Shown: one piece after another, positions 23,401-35,434 of the stretch | Numbering within the stretch: position 1 is the first letter of the stretch | How the letters are laid out: every line of letters starts with the position of its first letter | Assembly (NCBI GenBank): GCA_035041965.1 | Contig: JAPYMA010000457.1 | Span: forward strand, 1 to 64,000 | DNA: 64,000 bases | Direction of reading: 5' to 3' | Origin: Anisakis pegreffii | Taxonomy: Eukaryota > Nematoda > Chromadorea > Rhabditida > Anisakidae | Position numbers and translations under genes: made by a program | Notes under the pieces: model-generated | What the model saw: the letters and a program-made list of their open reading frames with translations, nothing else | Told to the model about the DNA's origin: nothing | The model's database searches: none

Positions 23401-26400
23401 ATTATTGATGTTGTGCGCTGAACTGTTACCAATGATTTACAATTGTAGGTATATCTGATGATGAGATCAAATTTTTATCACTCATCACAACTCAATTAAT
23501 CTCCTCGAATCAAGATTACTCACCCTCATTCATTCGTTCACCTTGAACTGTTGAAATAGTTTAATTCCAGTTTCCGAAAATTTTGCAAATTTATAGTTTA
23601 ACGTACTAATGAACTTGGAGTATTCTGGCTTGCTTCAGCAACTGTTCAACATTTGAGATTTGATTCATGATTCAGAATATAGTCTGAAAATTCTATTCAC
23701 CCAATGAAATTCACGGTCGAACAGGGCAGATATGACACTCAAAGTGGCGGATTCGCTTTACTTACTTGTCCCACTGGTTTAATCTTGTTGTATCTGAGGT
23801 AACTGAACATCTCTATAAACATTCATCAATCTACTGCATGAAAGATGATTGAGCCCTGTGACTAAATGCAGATTTAATTTTGTTGCCCTTTAGCGTCAAC
23901 TGTCACTCAAATCTATGAGTTCGCTGGCAAATTCAGGAAGTATTAACTGCGGACAAAGGATAAAAGAAGGGATAAATGAAGGGATAAAAGCCAACTGCGA
24001 GAGATGTGCAAAAGGGCAAACAGAGCGGAAATTTAATCAAGAATGCGACAAAATCAAAATGAAAATCTAAATGAAGCTGAATTTGAGTTGATTATCGAAA
24101 CGAATGTGCTTAATTATACGCTACTAAGTAAGCAAACAATAGTGCATCAAGGATAGTAATTGGTATGTTGAGCTTAACGCTGCGCTTTTTGTGGGATTAT
24201 GGGATTCAGGTTATCCGTTAGACACGTGGATGTTGTGAATATTGTGCGAATCTGCTACACTGACACTTCAGATCGACTGACTCGTTCATTACTCGTTTTA
24301 ATCGAACTTCACTTTATAGCATTCATTTTCATTTTTGTTGTTGTTGTCCATCGAATTTGTGTGCACTGAATGAAATTTATTCAATTTCACGCATCGAGTT
24401 TTGCAAATGATGCATTCTGAATCGTTTAGATTGTCTCTGGTGACTTCTCCGAGTACATACTTTTTTCTGGTTTGAATAAATTATGAGAGCAAATTTTCCG
24501 CTCGAATTGTCGAAAATCTATAAGTTGTGATACGTTCTGTCGTTTGTATTACAAGATGATACTACAGATTCCTTGATGGAATACTTTCCCACCCACCCAG
24601 TCAAAAGATTACGATAAAACTTGTTTTTTGAGGATGTTTGTAAAGCGATTGTCAGATAACAAAGCTAATCATCTTCTAATGAAACCAATGTGCTTGAAAG
24701 CATTCCTTCATCCACAATTGCGTTCGTTTCGCGCATAAGGCAATAAGTTTTAAAGATTCTGAGGGCACGAAGAATTCTTCCTCAGAAATCATTCTGCAAT
24801 GACGTTTCTGCATTCTACAGATTTTTGAATAGCACTTTTTAGGGGGAGGGATAGTATAACGCTTAATAAATGAATTGTGCGTTTTTTAGCGCAGTCTCTT
24901 CATTTTGTGTGTGAAAGGATTAGAAATGTCTGGAAACTGGCTGTAAGACAATGGAAAAAAAGAGGCTTTCTCCATTCCAAAAGAAAAGAAGATGAGCATT
25001 TTTTTCAATTTCTCGTAAAAGTCAATAAACAGAATTCCACAGTCAAATTCAGTTCAGCTTCTTCTCTTTTCTCTTCAACTATAAGCATATTTCTCAATCT
25101 CTAACCTTTCTGAGTTCGACGGCAAGAAACCCATCCACATTTCATTGATCATCAAATGAGCAAGCAATATGAATTTGTATTAAGTTTCAAAAATTTAATC
25201 CTCATTCCCGAGCCACTTGGTGATCTTGATCTCTGGCTAAATGCGTCATTGCTTTCCTTCAACCGATGTTTAAAGTTGTCTCGTTGCTATCTCGGTCAAA
25301 TCGCCTTATTGTCATGAAATTTTACGTCGTAAAACACGCTAGTTCGAAGGAAATTACACAAAATCGCCTACTTCGATTCGAATGGATATGTAACATTACG
25401 CAACAAACAATTACTGCTATTGCTACTGAACACTACATAGTTACTTACCAACGTGTACTCTGCATTGCTTTAAAATTATTACATCGTTTGAATGGTGAAA
25501 CAGGCGACTTTTGTCGTCGACTGATTATCTTAGGCACAGATGAATTGATCGCTCGTCATTGTTAGTTGGACTACTGCTTTCATCGATGGTCCGAGAGAAG
25601 GCTACGAATGAATAATTAGTTGATTGACTGATCTTATGCATTAGATCAATTCATTCATCTCAAACAATTTTGTTTCATCCATCAAAAGACAGTTGATCTG
25701 GTTATGCGGTTTTCGTTGTTGATGTCTAGGTCGGTGTTTTTTTAAATGTATGTTTATATATATTTTAATGTTTTATAGATTTTATTATTATTTTTTAAAT
25801 TTTATTTTTCTATGTATTTTAATGCTCTTCCCATATTATCACCAATGGATGAGTTACATTAATTCGTGTTAAAAGTAGATTCATCAAGGAGGATATTCGT
25901 TTCGAGTGAAGAAGTTTATCTGGCATTCGTTTGAAACACACGGAATGCCTAGTTGGATTCCCGAATACTTGTGGGCATGAATATGGTGTATTGCTTGCAG
26001 CTGATTGCAAAGAATTAAATTGCTGATGAAAAAGCCGTACTTCAGTGGCATTATGAAAGACACCGATTCGTCACAGGTGTTACCTGTTGTTGCTTTGAAC
26101 AGGTGTATTAATGTTTGATTTGCTTCAGCAATAGGGTATATTCACGTGTTTATGATTGCTCGAATCATTATTCCAAGCTCACCTCATCAAGTCCGCTCTC
26201 GAAACTGCGATAGCGGTGGGAAGTGCTCAACAGTGTATGTGTATGTTGCACTTCTCGTTCGCTGTTTCCGTTGATATATTGCTGAAAGTCAGTTGAATTG
26301 CACATGTGTTCGAATTGCATCATTCACACTTCCTTTCAATCACCCCGTAATTTCCCATTATCTTCCCGAAATACCATTGTATTCATGCGTTGCTGACAAT

Positions 26401-26620
26401 GGCATGCTATTCATCGGATGCTTGTAATTAGGAATATTTCATGATGAAAGGTTGGATGAATGAACTTTATAATGCATAGCCTATGGCACAATTTTCATTC
26501 GGCTTGCTCGTCGGCAAGAAGTTGTCTATGTATCGTTGTTGCGTGTGGTATTGTGCTGGATGAATAATGCGAGCAGTACGCAGTAATTGATGTGCTGCTA
26601 ATCAGCGAGTAAACTCTTCA
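20495..26620. other. AT-rich DNA without a convincing gene
   Basis: The stretch contains direct repeats (AATCACAGCTGAATTAC at about 20,531 and 20,577; a 27-bp tandem pair at 20,921-20,974) and otherwise unremarkable AT-rich sequence. Open frames are short and of biased composition. A 66-codon minus-strand frame near 23.2-23.4 kb was considered and not accepted. Confidence 0.6.
20921..20974. repeat. 27-bp direct tandem duplication
   Basis: Two adjacent identical copies of a 27-base unit begin TCTTTCAGCAAAGATTTATG. The identity suggests a recent slippage event in non-coding DNA. Confidence 0.85.
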
Positions 26621-26621
26621 C

Positions 26622-26635
26622 TTTTTTTTTAACAG
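26622..26635 (+). promoter_or_regulatory. Splice acceptor two bases before an ATG (possible trans-splice site)
   Basis: A run of nine T then AACAG ends at 26,635, followed by AA and ATGG. In nematodes a strong acceptor a few bases before a start codon is the usual arrangement at spliced-leader addition sites. The sequence does not exclude an ordinary cis-splice from an upstream non-coding exon. Confidence 0.45.
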
Positions 26636-26637
26636 AA

Positions 26638-26824
26638 ATGGCCACTGAATACTCGTGCAACGTTGATCCACAAACAAATCGACTGCTGAATGAATATTGC
26701 TATTTAAGACCATCAATTTCTTCACCGAACAACCTAAATTCATCGCATCCGAATCATTTATCGACACACAGCAGGATGCAGCCATCACCATCTGTGACTC
26801 TTAATGTCGATGATTACCTGACAG
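26638..26824 (+). CDS. Probable first coding exon of an N-terminal variant (possibly of the SK channel gene)
   Basis: An ATG in good context (AAATGG) lies two bases after a strong acceptor. It opens a 62-codon frame ending at donor CTGACAG|GTTCGC in phase 1. The peptide is hydrophilic and rich in Ser, Asn and Pro (NVDPQTNRLLNEYCYLRPSI, then SVTLNVDDYLTG), like a disordered cytoplasmic tail. No domain is recognised. Phase 1 would fit directly onto SK exon 3 (51,790) or exon 4 (56,544), and also the segment at 33,766 in one of its two open frames. That it belongs to the SK gene is inferred from strand, phase and the lack of any other plus-strand gene; the distance is large and a separate gene is possible. 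Confidence 0.5.
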
Positions 26825-28374
26825 GTTCGCTCTCCTCAAACAATCCTTCATTTTGTTTTTGTTCTCAGAGGTTGTCAACAGTCAGAAAATTCCGCGCTTT
26901 TCAAATTTCTCTCACCAATCCACTGCAAAAAGTCGAGTAGTCGACATGTTTTTGAGCATCCGGTCAGTTGAAAAGGTCGAACTTTTATGATTGAGAAGGT
27001 GAGCTAATAGGTTAAATGAAACACGTAACAGAAACTGAACTGAACGGAGTAAAATCTTAGGTGATAAAATAAGCTGGACTGAGCAAAAAACGCTTGATGA
27101 AACAGTAGTTCAGTGAAGGGGATCACACTGAATGAGCATCATTTATGAATGAATGTCTCAAAGACATCCACATAATGAATGATTGATCAACATCGGTATG
27201 TCGTGCACTTTATAAGCCGTTTTATGGAATTATCAGCTACACTGCCAATCATCCTAATGATAGCGACCATTGTTAGCTAGCCTGTCAACTAATGAGCTGT
27301 TCGCAGTTCATATTCTGAGAGGTTATAATTTCATATGTACGACTTGTTTATTCCTTCCAAGAAACGATAGTCACTGTGGTGAGTCTCCATATCCGTTCAG
27401 TGAGCACAGGAAATAATTAGTATTAATGGGTGCACAAGGGGATGTTTCACTCAATGTTTTACGTAGCCCATCTCTGTCATTATCGTTTAAACAGTATGTT
27501 TCGAATACTAAACGCCAGAAAGCAGATGTAGGTTTACCTATTCACTTTTTACTGCTGTCTCTACTGAACTTGGACTTTTTCATGCGATCTTCGTGTTCAT
27601 TTGACACAAAACTGAATGTTCATTATGCACTGATTCTTTGTATCAGTGAGTGCGGATTGAATCCTTTCGAATTGAACAAATCCTCCATAACAACTTTCTA
27701 GAATCTGTGAATGAATGGCTCTCAAGCATGGTCTACGAATAATATTGAAACATGTGATAGGTGCTTGAAAAATTTTTGTAAAAATAGACCTCCTCACATA
27801 TCATATTCCTATATTTATGTGTGATTTGATTACGATGATAAATACAGCACAATTGAAACAGGTGTTATTGAACAAAAAATCATGTTCATCTTTTTCCTCA
27901 TAATCCAACTGTCAGTTGTTGACGTTGTTGTGATTTTTGTGAATGATTCAGTGTGGAATTTTGGATTTAGTTTGTGATACGAAATGATTCAACTTTTTTG
28001 CATGGAATACTTGCGGAAAAGATTGAAAACATTATTGCTTCGTTTGCTCGTCGGATTTTCGAAATAAATTCGAAATGTCACGCACTTAATTCTCGCTTAT
28101 GAGATCGTGATGAAATGATCTAAATTCCATCGGAAGCAGCAATCATTAATATACTCTTATCTTTTCTCATAAACGATATTCATCAGTTTTGTAATCTCAT
28201 GAGAAAGATACGTGAATTAGTTTCCAAGAAGTGACCACAGAACACGATGAAATGCAATATACTGTAAAACAGATTTTTCACCATCACCATGACGATACGT
28301 CGAATCAAAATGATAATGGGGTACAAAACCATTTCAATATTTTCACTTGAAGAAAGCTTTAATTTCGTATCACG
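26825..28374. other. Intron or intergenic AT-rich DNA
   Basis: The frame of the exon at 26,638 stays open to 26,940, but the donor at 26,825 makes exon termination there likely. The rest holds only short frames and no repeat borders. Confidence 0.5.
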
Positions 28375-28382
28375 ATCGGAAC

Positions 28383-28876
28383 TAGGGTTTGCAAAATCCC
28401 GACGTTTTTCAATCCCGGGATCGATTTTTGATCCCGGGATAATCACGGGATCGAACAATTTTTGTAATATCGATGCGGGACATGTTCAAATACATTTTTC
28501 GAACCAATATGTTCATTATCAATCAGAAAGGAGTTAATTCAACAAATTATTGAACATATTCGAGGAACCAAATTATTTAAATTCAAATTAATATTTCATA
28601 TAATCTTGCTAATGGTCATGTCGTAAGGGCATACTGCATTTTCTATGCTAAGACATGTTGTCTTCTCGTGTCTAAGCTAATAACAGTTCACTTGCATGTG
28701 AATATGAAATTCTTGATTCTCAAACACTTATTTGCAGTGCTTCAAGTCCATTTTCTCGCAGCATTAACGTCAGATGAATTCTGCCCTTTTAGAAAGTTCC
28801 CTTTCAGAAATTTCGACAAACTTAAACCCCGGGATCGGGATCAGAATTGAAATCTCGGGATCCCGTGCAAACCCTA
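28383..28876. mobile_element. hAT-type MITE with 8-bp target-site duplication
   Basis: The left end TAGGGTTTGCAAAATCCCG and the right end, whose complement reads TAGGGTTTGCACGGGATCCC, form terminal inverted repeats. The flanks ATCGGAAC (28,375-28,382) and ATCAGAAC (28,877-28,884) are an 8-bp duplication with one mismatch, the length expected for hAT transposases. CCCGGGAT palindromes occur in the subterminal regions. At 494 bp with no transposase it is non-autonomous. Confidence 0.85.
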
Positions 28877-28884
28877 ATCAGAAC

Positions 28885-30180
28885 AGCTTTCTCATTATTG
28901 CGAACGCCTTTCTTGCTGGAGGATTCAAGTGAATGTCAGTCGAGTTCGTCTGCAACTGGTAAAAAGAATGACCACTTATCCAGCTTCAAAAATCCGACAT
29001 TCTCAACTCGATTGTTCACTGATTTTCAGAGGACCGCGGTGGCACTGTTGGCAGCTATCGTCTTCGATTTGGTGAAAGACTGTCCACGTCACTTTCAAGG
29101 ATATCACAGACAAGTTCCACATTCCGAGCAAGGTAAGATTCCTACTGTTTTCTTGAATAGAAATCGTCCATTCATGTCGCCCACTCAATCGAAACTGCCC
29201 AAGTTTTTTTTGGGGTCGGCTTTTGGGATTGGCTCCCTGGCTTCCTATTGGCTTTTTCCACTCAGGGGTTGTATTACAATAAATCGTCGCTTATCCAAAC
29301 TCCGCCTATCCGAACCGTTGCATGCGCAGTTGGTCACAGACATCATAGGTTGGACATTCATTGTACTGTGCCTACAGACCCTTAGTGCAGTCCAATTTTG
29401 TTGAACTGTAAGCAAGCAGCACTACTTTTATATGTCATGCCCCGTCCACGTTATTTGTTGAGCCTGTGCATGTAAAAGAGAGCATTTGTGCAACAGTGAA
29501 GGCTCAAGTATGCGATGCCTCACTTCCCTTTAAAACGATAAGTGTTTTCGGTTCTGCAGTGCCTTGCTTGATTCAGCGGCACCAAAGTTGCTTGAAAATA
29601 CAAGATGAACATCCTGTAAAAAAACCAACCAAGATATGCCTCATTGAACCATCGTTCGATGGGGAAATCTACTGCCACAGATCTGAAGAGGCAGGAATCA
29701 GTGATAGAGAAAATTGAAGCAATATTATCAGCTACTGACATGCGAAGAGGAACAATAGTCTGTAGGAGTGGCTCACTGGAAAACTACGATGTATCATAGA
29801 TTTAGAGCTTGAAACAGCAGTCGGATTGAACTACATAGCAATTATCAAGTCTGCATTCATTGAAAGATTTTGTTACCTTCAAAAGAGTGAGTAGCGGCGA
29901 TTCAAGTAGTCTATAATCAACGACTTCTTCAATTCTACGAAGACAGCGAGCCACCCAATACCTTTTTGAATGGTTGATTGTCGGAAGCGGTTGATGGGCT
30001 GCACTTTAGTCTTCTTTCTGCATCATTGGAGATGCATACGTATGCTCATGGCTGAGAATTACGGTCTCGTTATTCGGAATCCTTGGGATTAGATTCCAAT
30101 GAACGTCAAACTTGTCTTCGTGCAGATGTTCTCGCCATAGAAACAAGTTTCAAAACCCGTAAAGTTCGATTTCGGAAATT
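28885..30180 (+). pseudogene. Unassigned, GC-richer, decayed coding-like sequence
   Basis: From the MITE border to about 29,404 one plus-strand frame stays open for over 170 codons. Within it lies an exon-like block (29,030-29,132) with acceptor GATTTTCAG and donor CAAG|GTAAGATT. A second open block at 29,466-29,717 contains KKPTKICLIEPSFDGEIYC. From about 29,890 to 30,170 a further frame reads LLQFYEDSEPPNTFLNG, then LSEAVDGLHFSLLSASLEMH, broken by two TGA codons. A stretch near 29,290 (CTTATCCAAACTCCGCCTAT) recalls Tigger/pogo-like ends. I recognise no family; a decayed transposon or processed copy is the simplest guess. Confidence 0.3.
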
Positions 30181-31018
30181 GTAAAGGATACTGAAATTCA
30201 ATGATGAGCAAATATAGAATTTTCATCGGCGTCATATTATATATTTCGTTTTTTTTTGGATTGTTTCTGAGCCAGGTGACCTGCGTGGTGCAAATTTGTT
30301 TTGATTACATTTCATTGGTTGTCGTATTGGTACCAAACGCCTTTGATTTATGGGCTCTCATGACTGAGATTCTTCAAATCAATATTATGCTGTCATCAGT
30401 CGGCGTTTTGGAATGTTTTTGTTCACATCTGTGATGACTTCTTGATTGATAAAAACCGTCTCACCTTAAAATATTTCATGTGAATATTTACATCTGCCAA
30501 GTGGTGAAAACGCTTAGCCTACTAAAAATTTCCACTTCTGCACCCCTTAATGCTCAGTTGTATGCAATTTCTTCTCTAAATATTCGCCATTTCTTCCCGA
30601 TCTTTTAACTGCTGAACAATTCATTCTTGTTGCTAGGCGCAATTCAAAAGGTGACTAAAAGCAAGCATATTCAGAGGTATGAATGGAATTGAAACGAGCC
30701 GTAGATCTGTGAGATATGAAGCCCTAGAATTTCAGGATCTTCGAACTTGGTCTTCATAGAATCCGTACTGGTTCAGTCTCCTACCAACTCCCATTGTCGA
30801 TCGCTTCTTCCAATGAAAATTACTCCATCATTATTCAGAGATCAAAACGTCCAATAAATCAGAGAAATCGCACACATTTCTGTCACATTGTCGTCGTTTG
30901 CAATTTTTATCGAAGGAATGCACTATGAAAACTTCGTTTGACGTAATGCACTCTTAATTTAGGATGCGAAAACATGAACACTTTCGAAACTGTTTTGAAT
31001 TTCATTGCACACAAATTA

Positions 31019-31933
31019 TTGCGTTGATGCATAAGTTCGTGTGCTTTTATTCAAATTAAATTCCATACACCAATCGATTGCGTGCTTTCTGCTCTTCGCA
31101 ACTGTGTCAGATGATCTACAGCAATTTTGTTTCCTTTGGATCATCAGCGGGACGAAATGAATTGTCAGGTGGGCGAAAAAACGCATTTGCGACAAGTGCT
31201 ACTTCGTGCATTTAATCAGGACTCAACAACGGTCGCTTGTGACATTTGCACCGTATACGGTGCTGATAAAAACAGCCCAGAAATGGTTTGCGAGGTTCGC
31301 GGAGGGTGAAAGACGTTGTGACAGGCCAGTGGAGCGTCTACGATGTTGGACCGCTGAACCTTGTTGCTCTCGCTCAAAACGTTTGGGACCCACGCACCGA
31401 ACTTCTGAACCTTTCCTGTCGCGTACAGGTGTCATACAACAGTGGACTGGTCACAGGTCATTGCCCGCGCCACCAGTCTTCTCGTGGTTCGACGCGGATT
31501 CTGACGGATGAGAACATTCAGACATCCCTAGTCGAGATGTCTGAATGTTCACATTAAGAAGTTGGATCCGACCTGAGCGCCACTCGCCCTCCAGGTCGAA
31601 GTCACTCTTCGCGAATCTCGCAAACCATTTCCGGGCTGTTCTTACCAGCATTTCATCATTTTCGTATATGGCGCAAATGTCACAAGCGACCAGTGAGTCC
31701 TAATTGAATGCACAAAGTAGCACTTGTCGAAAATGCGTTTTTTCTTCCACCTGACACTTCATTTCGTCACGCCGCAGATCCAAAGAAAACAAAACTGCGA
31801 TCGATCGTCTAAAACAATGGCCAAGAGCAGGAAACACGCTATCGATTGGTTTATGACACTCCTTCGGAAAAGTGGACTTTCGCCGGAGTAATTCAATTTG
31901 AATAAAAGTGCACGAACTTATGCACCAACTCAA
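31019..31933. mobile_element. Two mariner 5' halves in inverted orientation
   Basis: Both ends carry the same mariner-type terminus (TTG.GTTG.TGCATAAGTTCG) pointing outward, each next to a TA dinucleotide (31,017-31,018 and 31,934-31,935). Each arm reads inward into the transposase N-terminus. The right arm, on the minus strand, shows EEKTHFRQVLLCAFN, VACDICAIYENDE and RKWFARFAKSDFDLEGEWRS; the left arm, on the plus strand, shows GEKTHLRQVLLRAFNQDS and KWFARFAEGE. Both are broken by stops and frameshifts and lack the catalytic D,D34D region. The centre near 31,515-31,555 is a palindrome (GAACATTCAGACATC and complement). About 200 bases of unrelated GC-rich DNA sit only in the left arm. Confidence 0.8.
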
Positions 31934-31936
31934 TAA

Positions 31937-33765
31937 ATTCGTATTATAAAATTGTATTGAACGATAAGAAAATTTTCGATATCTCTCATGCTCAAATAGT
32001 CGTGATTGTTCTGTTCTCGTTCACATGATGTGATCTACGCATGTTCTAGCAATAGAATTGCAAGACTGAATCTTTAATTTTGGCAAATGTCAGACGAGTT
32101 CATGGAGATAATCCAACAATATGAATTTTTCAAAGGCGATGACATCACTAATAATAGTGCAGTAGGCGGTTGCAGAATGTTCATAGTCTTTTGGCTATCG
32201 TGTTGCTGTGCGTGCTTCTGTTATATGTAAGCATTGGCTAACAAAAGCTGATTTTACACGAAATTCGTGAATATGAAATTCTATCCATTGAGTACTAGTG
32301 GTGTTGAATTGGTGATGTGATTAGAAAATCATAAATCTATCGGAGAATATTTCCATCTGCCAATCAGTCTTCACTAATGAGGTTGTCTGTCGTTAGACCT
32401 TAATGAAATTATGTCTCTTAAGAATAAAGTTTCTTTCGAATCAGCCCTAAAAGCGAAATTTCTGAATGCAAATCGTGTTTTTTTTTCAGTGTTACCATGG
32501 TATTTATGACATTTTTGAGAGTTCGAGCACGGCTCATGAATTAATCTGCTTTTCGTCACATTTTGCTCGCTTATATCGTAGCTGGGACTTTTAATTTCCT
32601 TTCATTCAGATTTTTTGATAACTGTTTTGAGTGTTTGCGAAGTTGGATTTGGATTCGGAGCAAGCATTCAATGTCTACTCATCTCAGATGGAAGCGCATA
32701 TCTCATTCAAGCTTTTGATACCAATTAGCACACGTCTCTTATGAACTGCTCTCTACAAATCTCGGTTTTCACTTATTCAACACCTATGAAACAAGCCAAT
32801 CCATATGTACCGATTATCCGACATGTTATTCTTTTAATGTGTCTAATCTCTGAGCAGAAGAATACGTAGACCATATTCCTCCTGTTCACTCAGAATCCAT
32901 CACTATCAATACAATTAGTAGGCTTTTAAGGTGTTAACATTATATTAATATTACACTAACGATGCGTTAAAAGCGTATGCGAATCATATCTTCCATAAAT
33001 CCTCGCAGATATTCCAGCTATCCACATGAATCGAAGCCAGTTGATTGCTTCTACAGCCAGCTTTCTGTTGACTTTACAGAATTGAGTGGAACGTTAATTA
33101 GATCTAATTGAAACTATAAATAGAAGTGTTTCACATGCATGACGCTCATACTGCATAATGCATGATATAATATGTTTATCATCGACATGCCTTTCACATA
33201 TTTCGCGTTGTATTTTCATTTTCATTTTCAATATTTTCCCATTTCCTTCTTTATGTACCACGTAAATTCAATGTTTGGTTTGTGGGATGGATTTTGATGA
33301 ATAAAGAGTTCGCATATAATTTTTATTGACTGTTCATTGTGTTCCCATGGGCTAGCAGCGATGATTAGATACGTCATTTGTGAGTTTTGATCAACGTTGA
33401 CATTGACAAATTACTGCGGCAGTATGTTACCATTTAATAGGAATTTAGTACAACATCACTGCAGATAAAGTTCATCGCGTAGCACATCCAGAAGCTTTGT
33501 GGGAGCCGTTGGTTCCTCATTCAATTATCCGATCTCGTAAACAATTGTTTAACAATTGTCTATTTCCTACAGATTGGTGTGCTTGCTTGGTGATTGATCA
33601 GTCATTAGAGTTGTTTTTATCGCGGACCTGAATGCGCTCTTTTAATGTTATTCCAGTTCACGTCTCAACTTATTCCGAGCTTCACGATGAAAACAAAAAA
33701 AAAACATTTGTTTATGAGAAAATATTTTCATAGTAGCAATATAAATGAATGAATGTGTTTTTCAG
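31937..33765. other. AT-rich DNA, no gene seen
   Basis: Only short frames and T-rich tracts occur. A GC-richer stretch near 33,480-33,560 has no usable splice sites in an open frame. Confidence 0.5.
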
Positions 33766-33861
33766 GGCATACAGTGCGAGTTGCTCGATGCCTGCATACG
33801 GACCTGATGGACGAACGCTCGTTAAAGGGGCCACTATCACGACGACATCACCACGGCCAAG
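33766..33861 (+). CDS. Exon-like segment, possible alternative 5' exon of the SK gene
   Basis: A perfect nematode-type acceptor (TGTTTTTCAG, ending at 33,765) precedes a GC-richer segment. Two frames are open. The more protein-like one is entered in phase 2 and reads YSASCSMPAYGPDGRTLVKG, then ATITTTSPRPR. If the exon ends at CAAG|GTTCGA (33,861), it is 96 bases long and phase-neutral. In that frame it could join the segment at 35,020 and then SK exon 2 without a stop. An in-frame ATG at 33,749 overlaps the acceptor, so an unspliced start is another option. The product would be a Ser/Thr/Pro-rich disordered tail. The donor is weak and the frame continues open to 33,940. Confidence 0.4.
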
Positions 33862-35019
33862 GTTCGAAGGAACTGCATTGTCATTGCCTGGCTTATTGAG
33901 AACCTCCTCTAAAATATTCATATTCAGTGATTATAATTGAAACGAATCGAGAAACTGATCGTGAATATCGCTGTGATACGTCTCCTAGCCTTGACAAAAT
34001 GTGATAGTTTTTTTCACTGTGTTGCTCGACGAATTGAGCACATTTCGGTAGTTTCAAATTATGTGCCAACTGGTAGAAGAGGATCGAAAATGATGATATG
34101 TTGAACGAGTGTGCTCATTAATTTTGTGTCTCTTCGAGAAGAAAAGACATCATCACGCCACCAATATGTTCATGTCTCGTTTCAATTAGTGCATATTCTT
34201 CGAAAAAAATTTAACTTTTTCAAGTTTTCCAAGCCGAACGAATTTTTCTGCTTAAGCAGCACAAATAATGAGGTCAACAATGTCATTTCTTATTTCTAGT
34301 CGTAAAAGAGAACGACATTCTATTCGCATATGGTAGAATTTTCATGTTTTCAATAGAGACACACAAACACGTTCCATTTTCGATTGTTGAAAGTTTTTCT
34401 CGAATTGCGTGCATTTAATGCGAATGACGTTTTATGCACATTCTATTTGGACTCATTCAGCAATTCGGTCTGAGCATTCCATTTCGCCGTTGATGTGTTG
34501 TTGTTATGAGTAGTGAACTTTGTGTAACGAACTGTTGAGCCTTTGGTGCTTTTTGTGAGTTCGTGATGCGGTGCATTCGCGATGGAATTGTTGTGTTCGT
34601 TTGACACGCAACATTCATGAGTGTCTTCTGAGAACTCGTCAACCTTTCGTTCACTCATTGAGTTTCGTGTGTTCATTCGAATTAATATTAATGCATTCTT
34701 TGTGCAATTCAGTCACTTCATCGTCGTTACTCATTCATTCATTTTTTCTGTTGTTGAATGAACAAAAATTATTACATTTCGAGAATTGTTAGTGAATTTT
34801 TCATTTTTGAGTCATCACGAATGGAAGTTGAAGGGATCGAACGCAAAAAAAGATTGTTTTAGGGGTTATTCCCGAACTCGAAACTGATGGATTTTCTAAA
34901 GTTTAAAGTGATTTTCTGAGCTTTCAACGAATATGACAACATTATGTGAACTGATCTCTCACACGAATTTCTCAAATGCTTCAATTGATGCTGATTTAAT
35001 TGTTGATTGATTTCTGCAG
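33862..35019. other. Presumed intron, no other feature
   Basis: AT-rich, with short frames on both strands only. The 5' end may still be coding if the donor at 33,862 is not used. Confidence 0.45.
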
Positions 35020-35125
35020 GAACGCGGCCAACTTGAATCGGCGATTTGGTCGGAGCTGCGATTTTACGGACCGGCCACGATCAAGTCTCGAGGATCCACG
35101 ATTATCCGAGAACCCAATCGCACAG
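35020..35125 (+). CDS. Exon-like segment, possible alternative 5' exon of the SK gene
   Basis: The segment is clearly GC-rich against AT-rich flanks, with acceptor GATTTCTGCAG and donor CACAG|GTCAGT. Two frames are open. Entered in phase 2 it reads NLNRRFGRSCDFTDRPRSSL, EDPRLSENPIAQ and leaves in phase 0, which fits SK exon 2 at 47,568. Entered in phase 0 it reads RGQLESAIWSELRFYGPATI, KSRGSTIIREPNRT and leaves in phase 1, which fits SK exon 3. Both peptides are basic. No family is recognised. Composition plus two good splice sites make it a real exon more likely than not; membership of the SK gene is inference. Confidence 0.5.
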
Positions 35126-35147
35126 GTCAGTTGACGTTCATCCAGTA

Positions 35148-35238
35148 GAGGGGGGAGGGGGACGAGGAGGGGTCTGATGCGGTAAGGGAAAGGGGGGGTG
35201 GCGAAGAGGAGGGGCGGATGGGGCAAGGGGAAGGGGGA
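35148..35238 (+). repeat. G-rich tract with quadruplex potential
   Basis: A 90-base stretch just after the donor at 35,126 carries at least eight runs of four or more G separated by one to about a dozen bases, against an AT-rich background. The plus strand, which would be the nascent RNA strand of the SK gene, could form G-quadruplexes. Confidence 0.8.
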
Positions 35239-35244
35239 TCAGCT

Positions 35245-35434
35245 CATCTTCTCCAGCTTTTTTGGCGACTAGTTTTTGTGCATTGTACACATTAGCAGCA
35301 CCTGACTCCTGATTTGCACTAAGCACTTTGGATGAGGAAATAGCAATTTCAGGTGAAGTTTGTGGTCTAACACAGTCTTTGTGGTGAATATCAAGAATGT
35401 GGTGCTCTTTTGCCAGGAATTCTCTCATTTCATG
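35245..35434 (-). other. Protein-like minus-strand frame, unassigned
   Basis: The minus strand reads MREFLAKEHHILDIHHKDC, then SPEIAISSSKVLSANQES and NAQKLVAKKAGEDELIP, before entering the complement of the G-rich tract. The composition is more like a real protein than neighbouring chance frames. No family, splice site or start supports it. A transposon fragment is one possibility. Confidence 0.2.

Noticed and set aside
23182..23432. Open frames on both strands near 23.3 kb (for example EAIFSSGVHLSLICKLQLGE on plus)
   Set aside because: Short, no start or splice sites, no family recognised.
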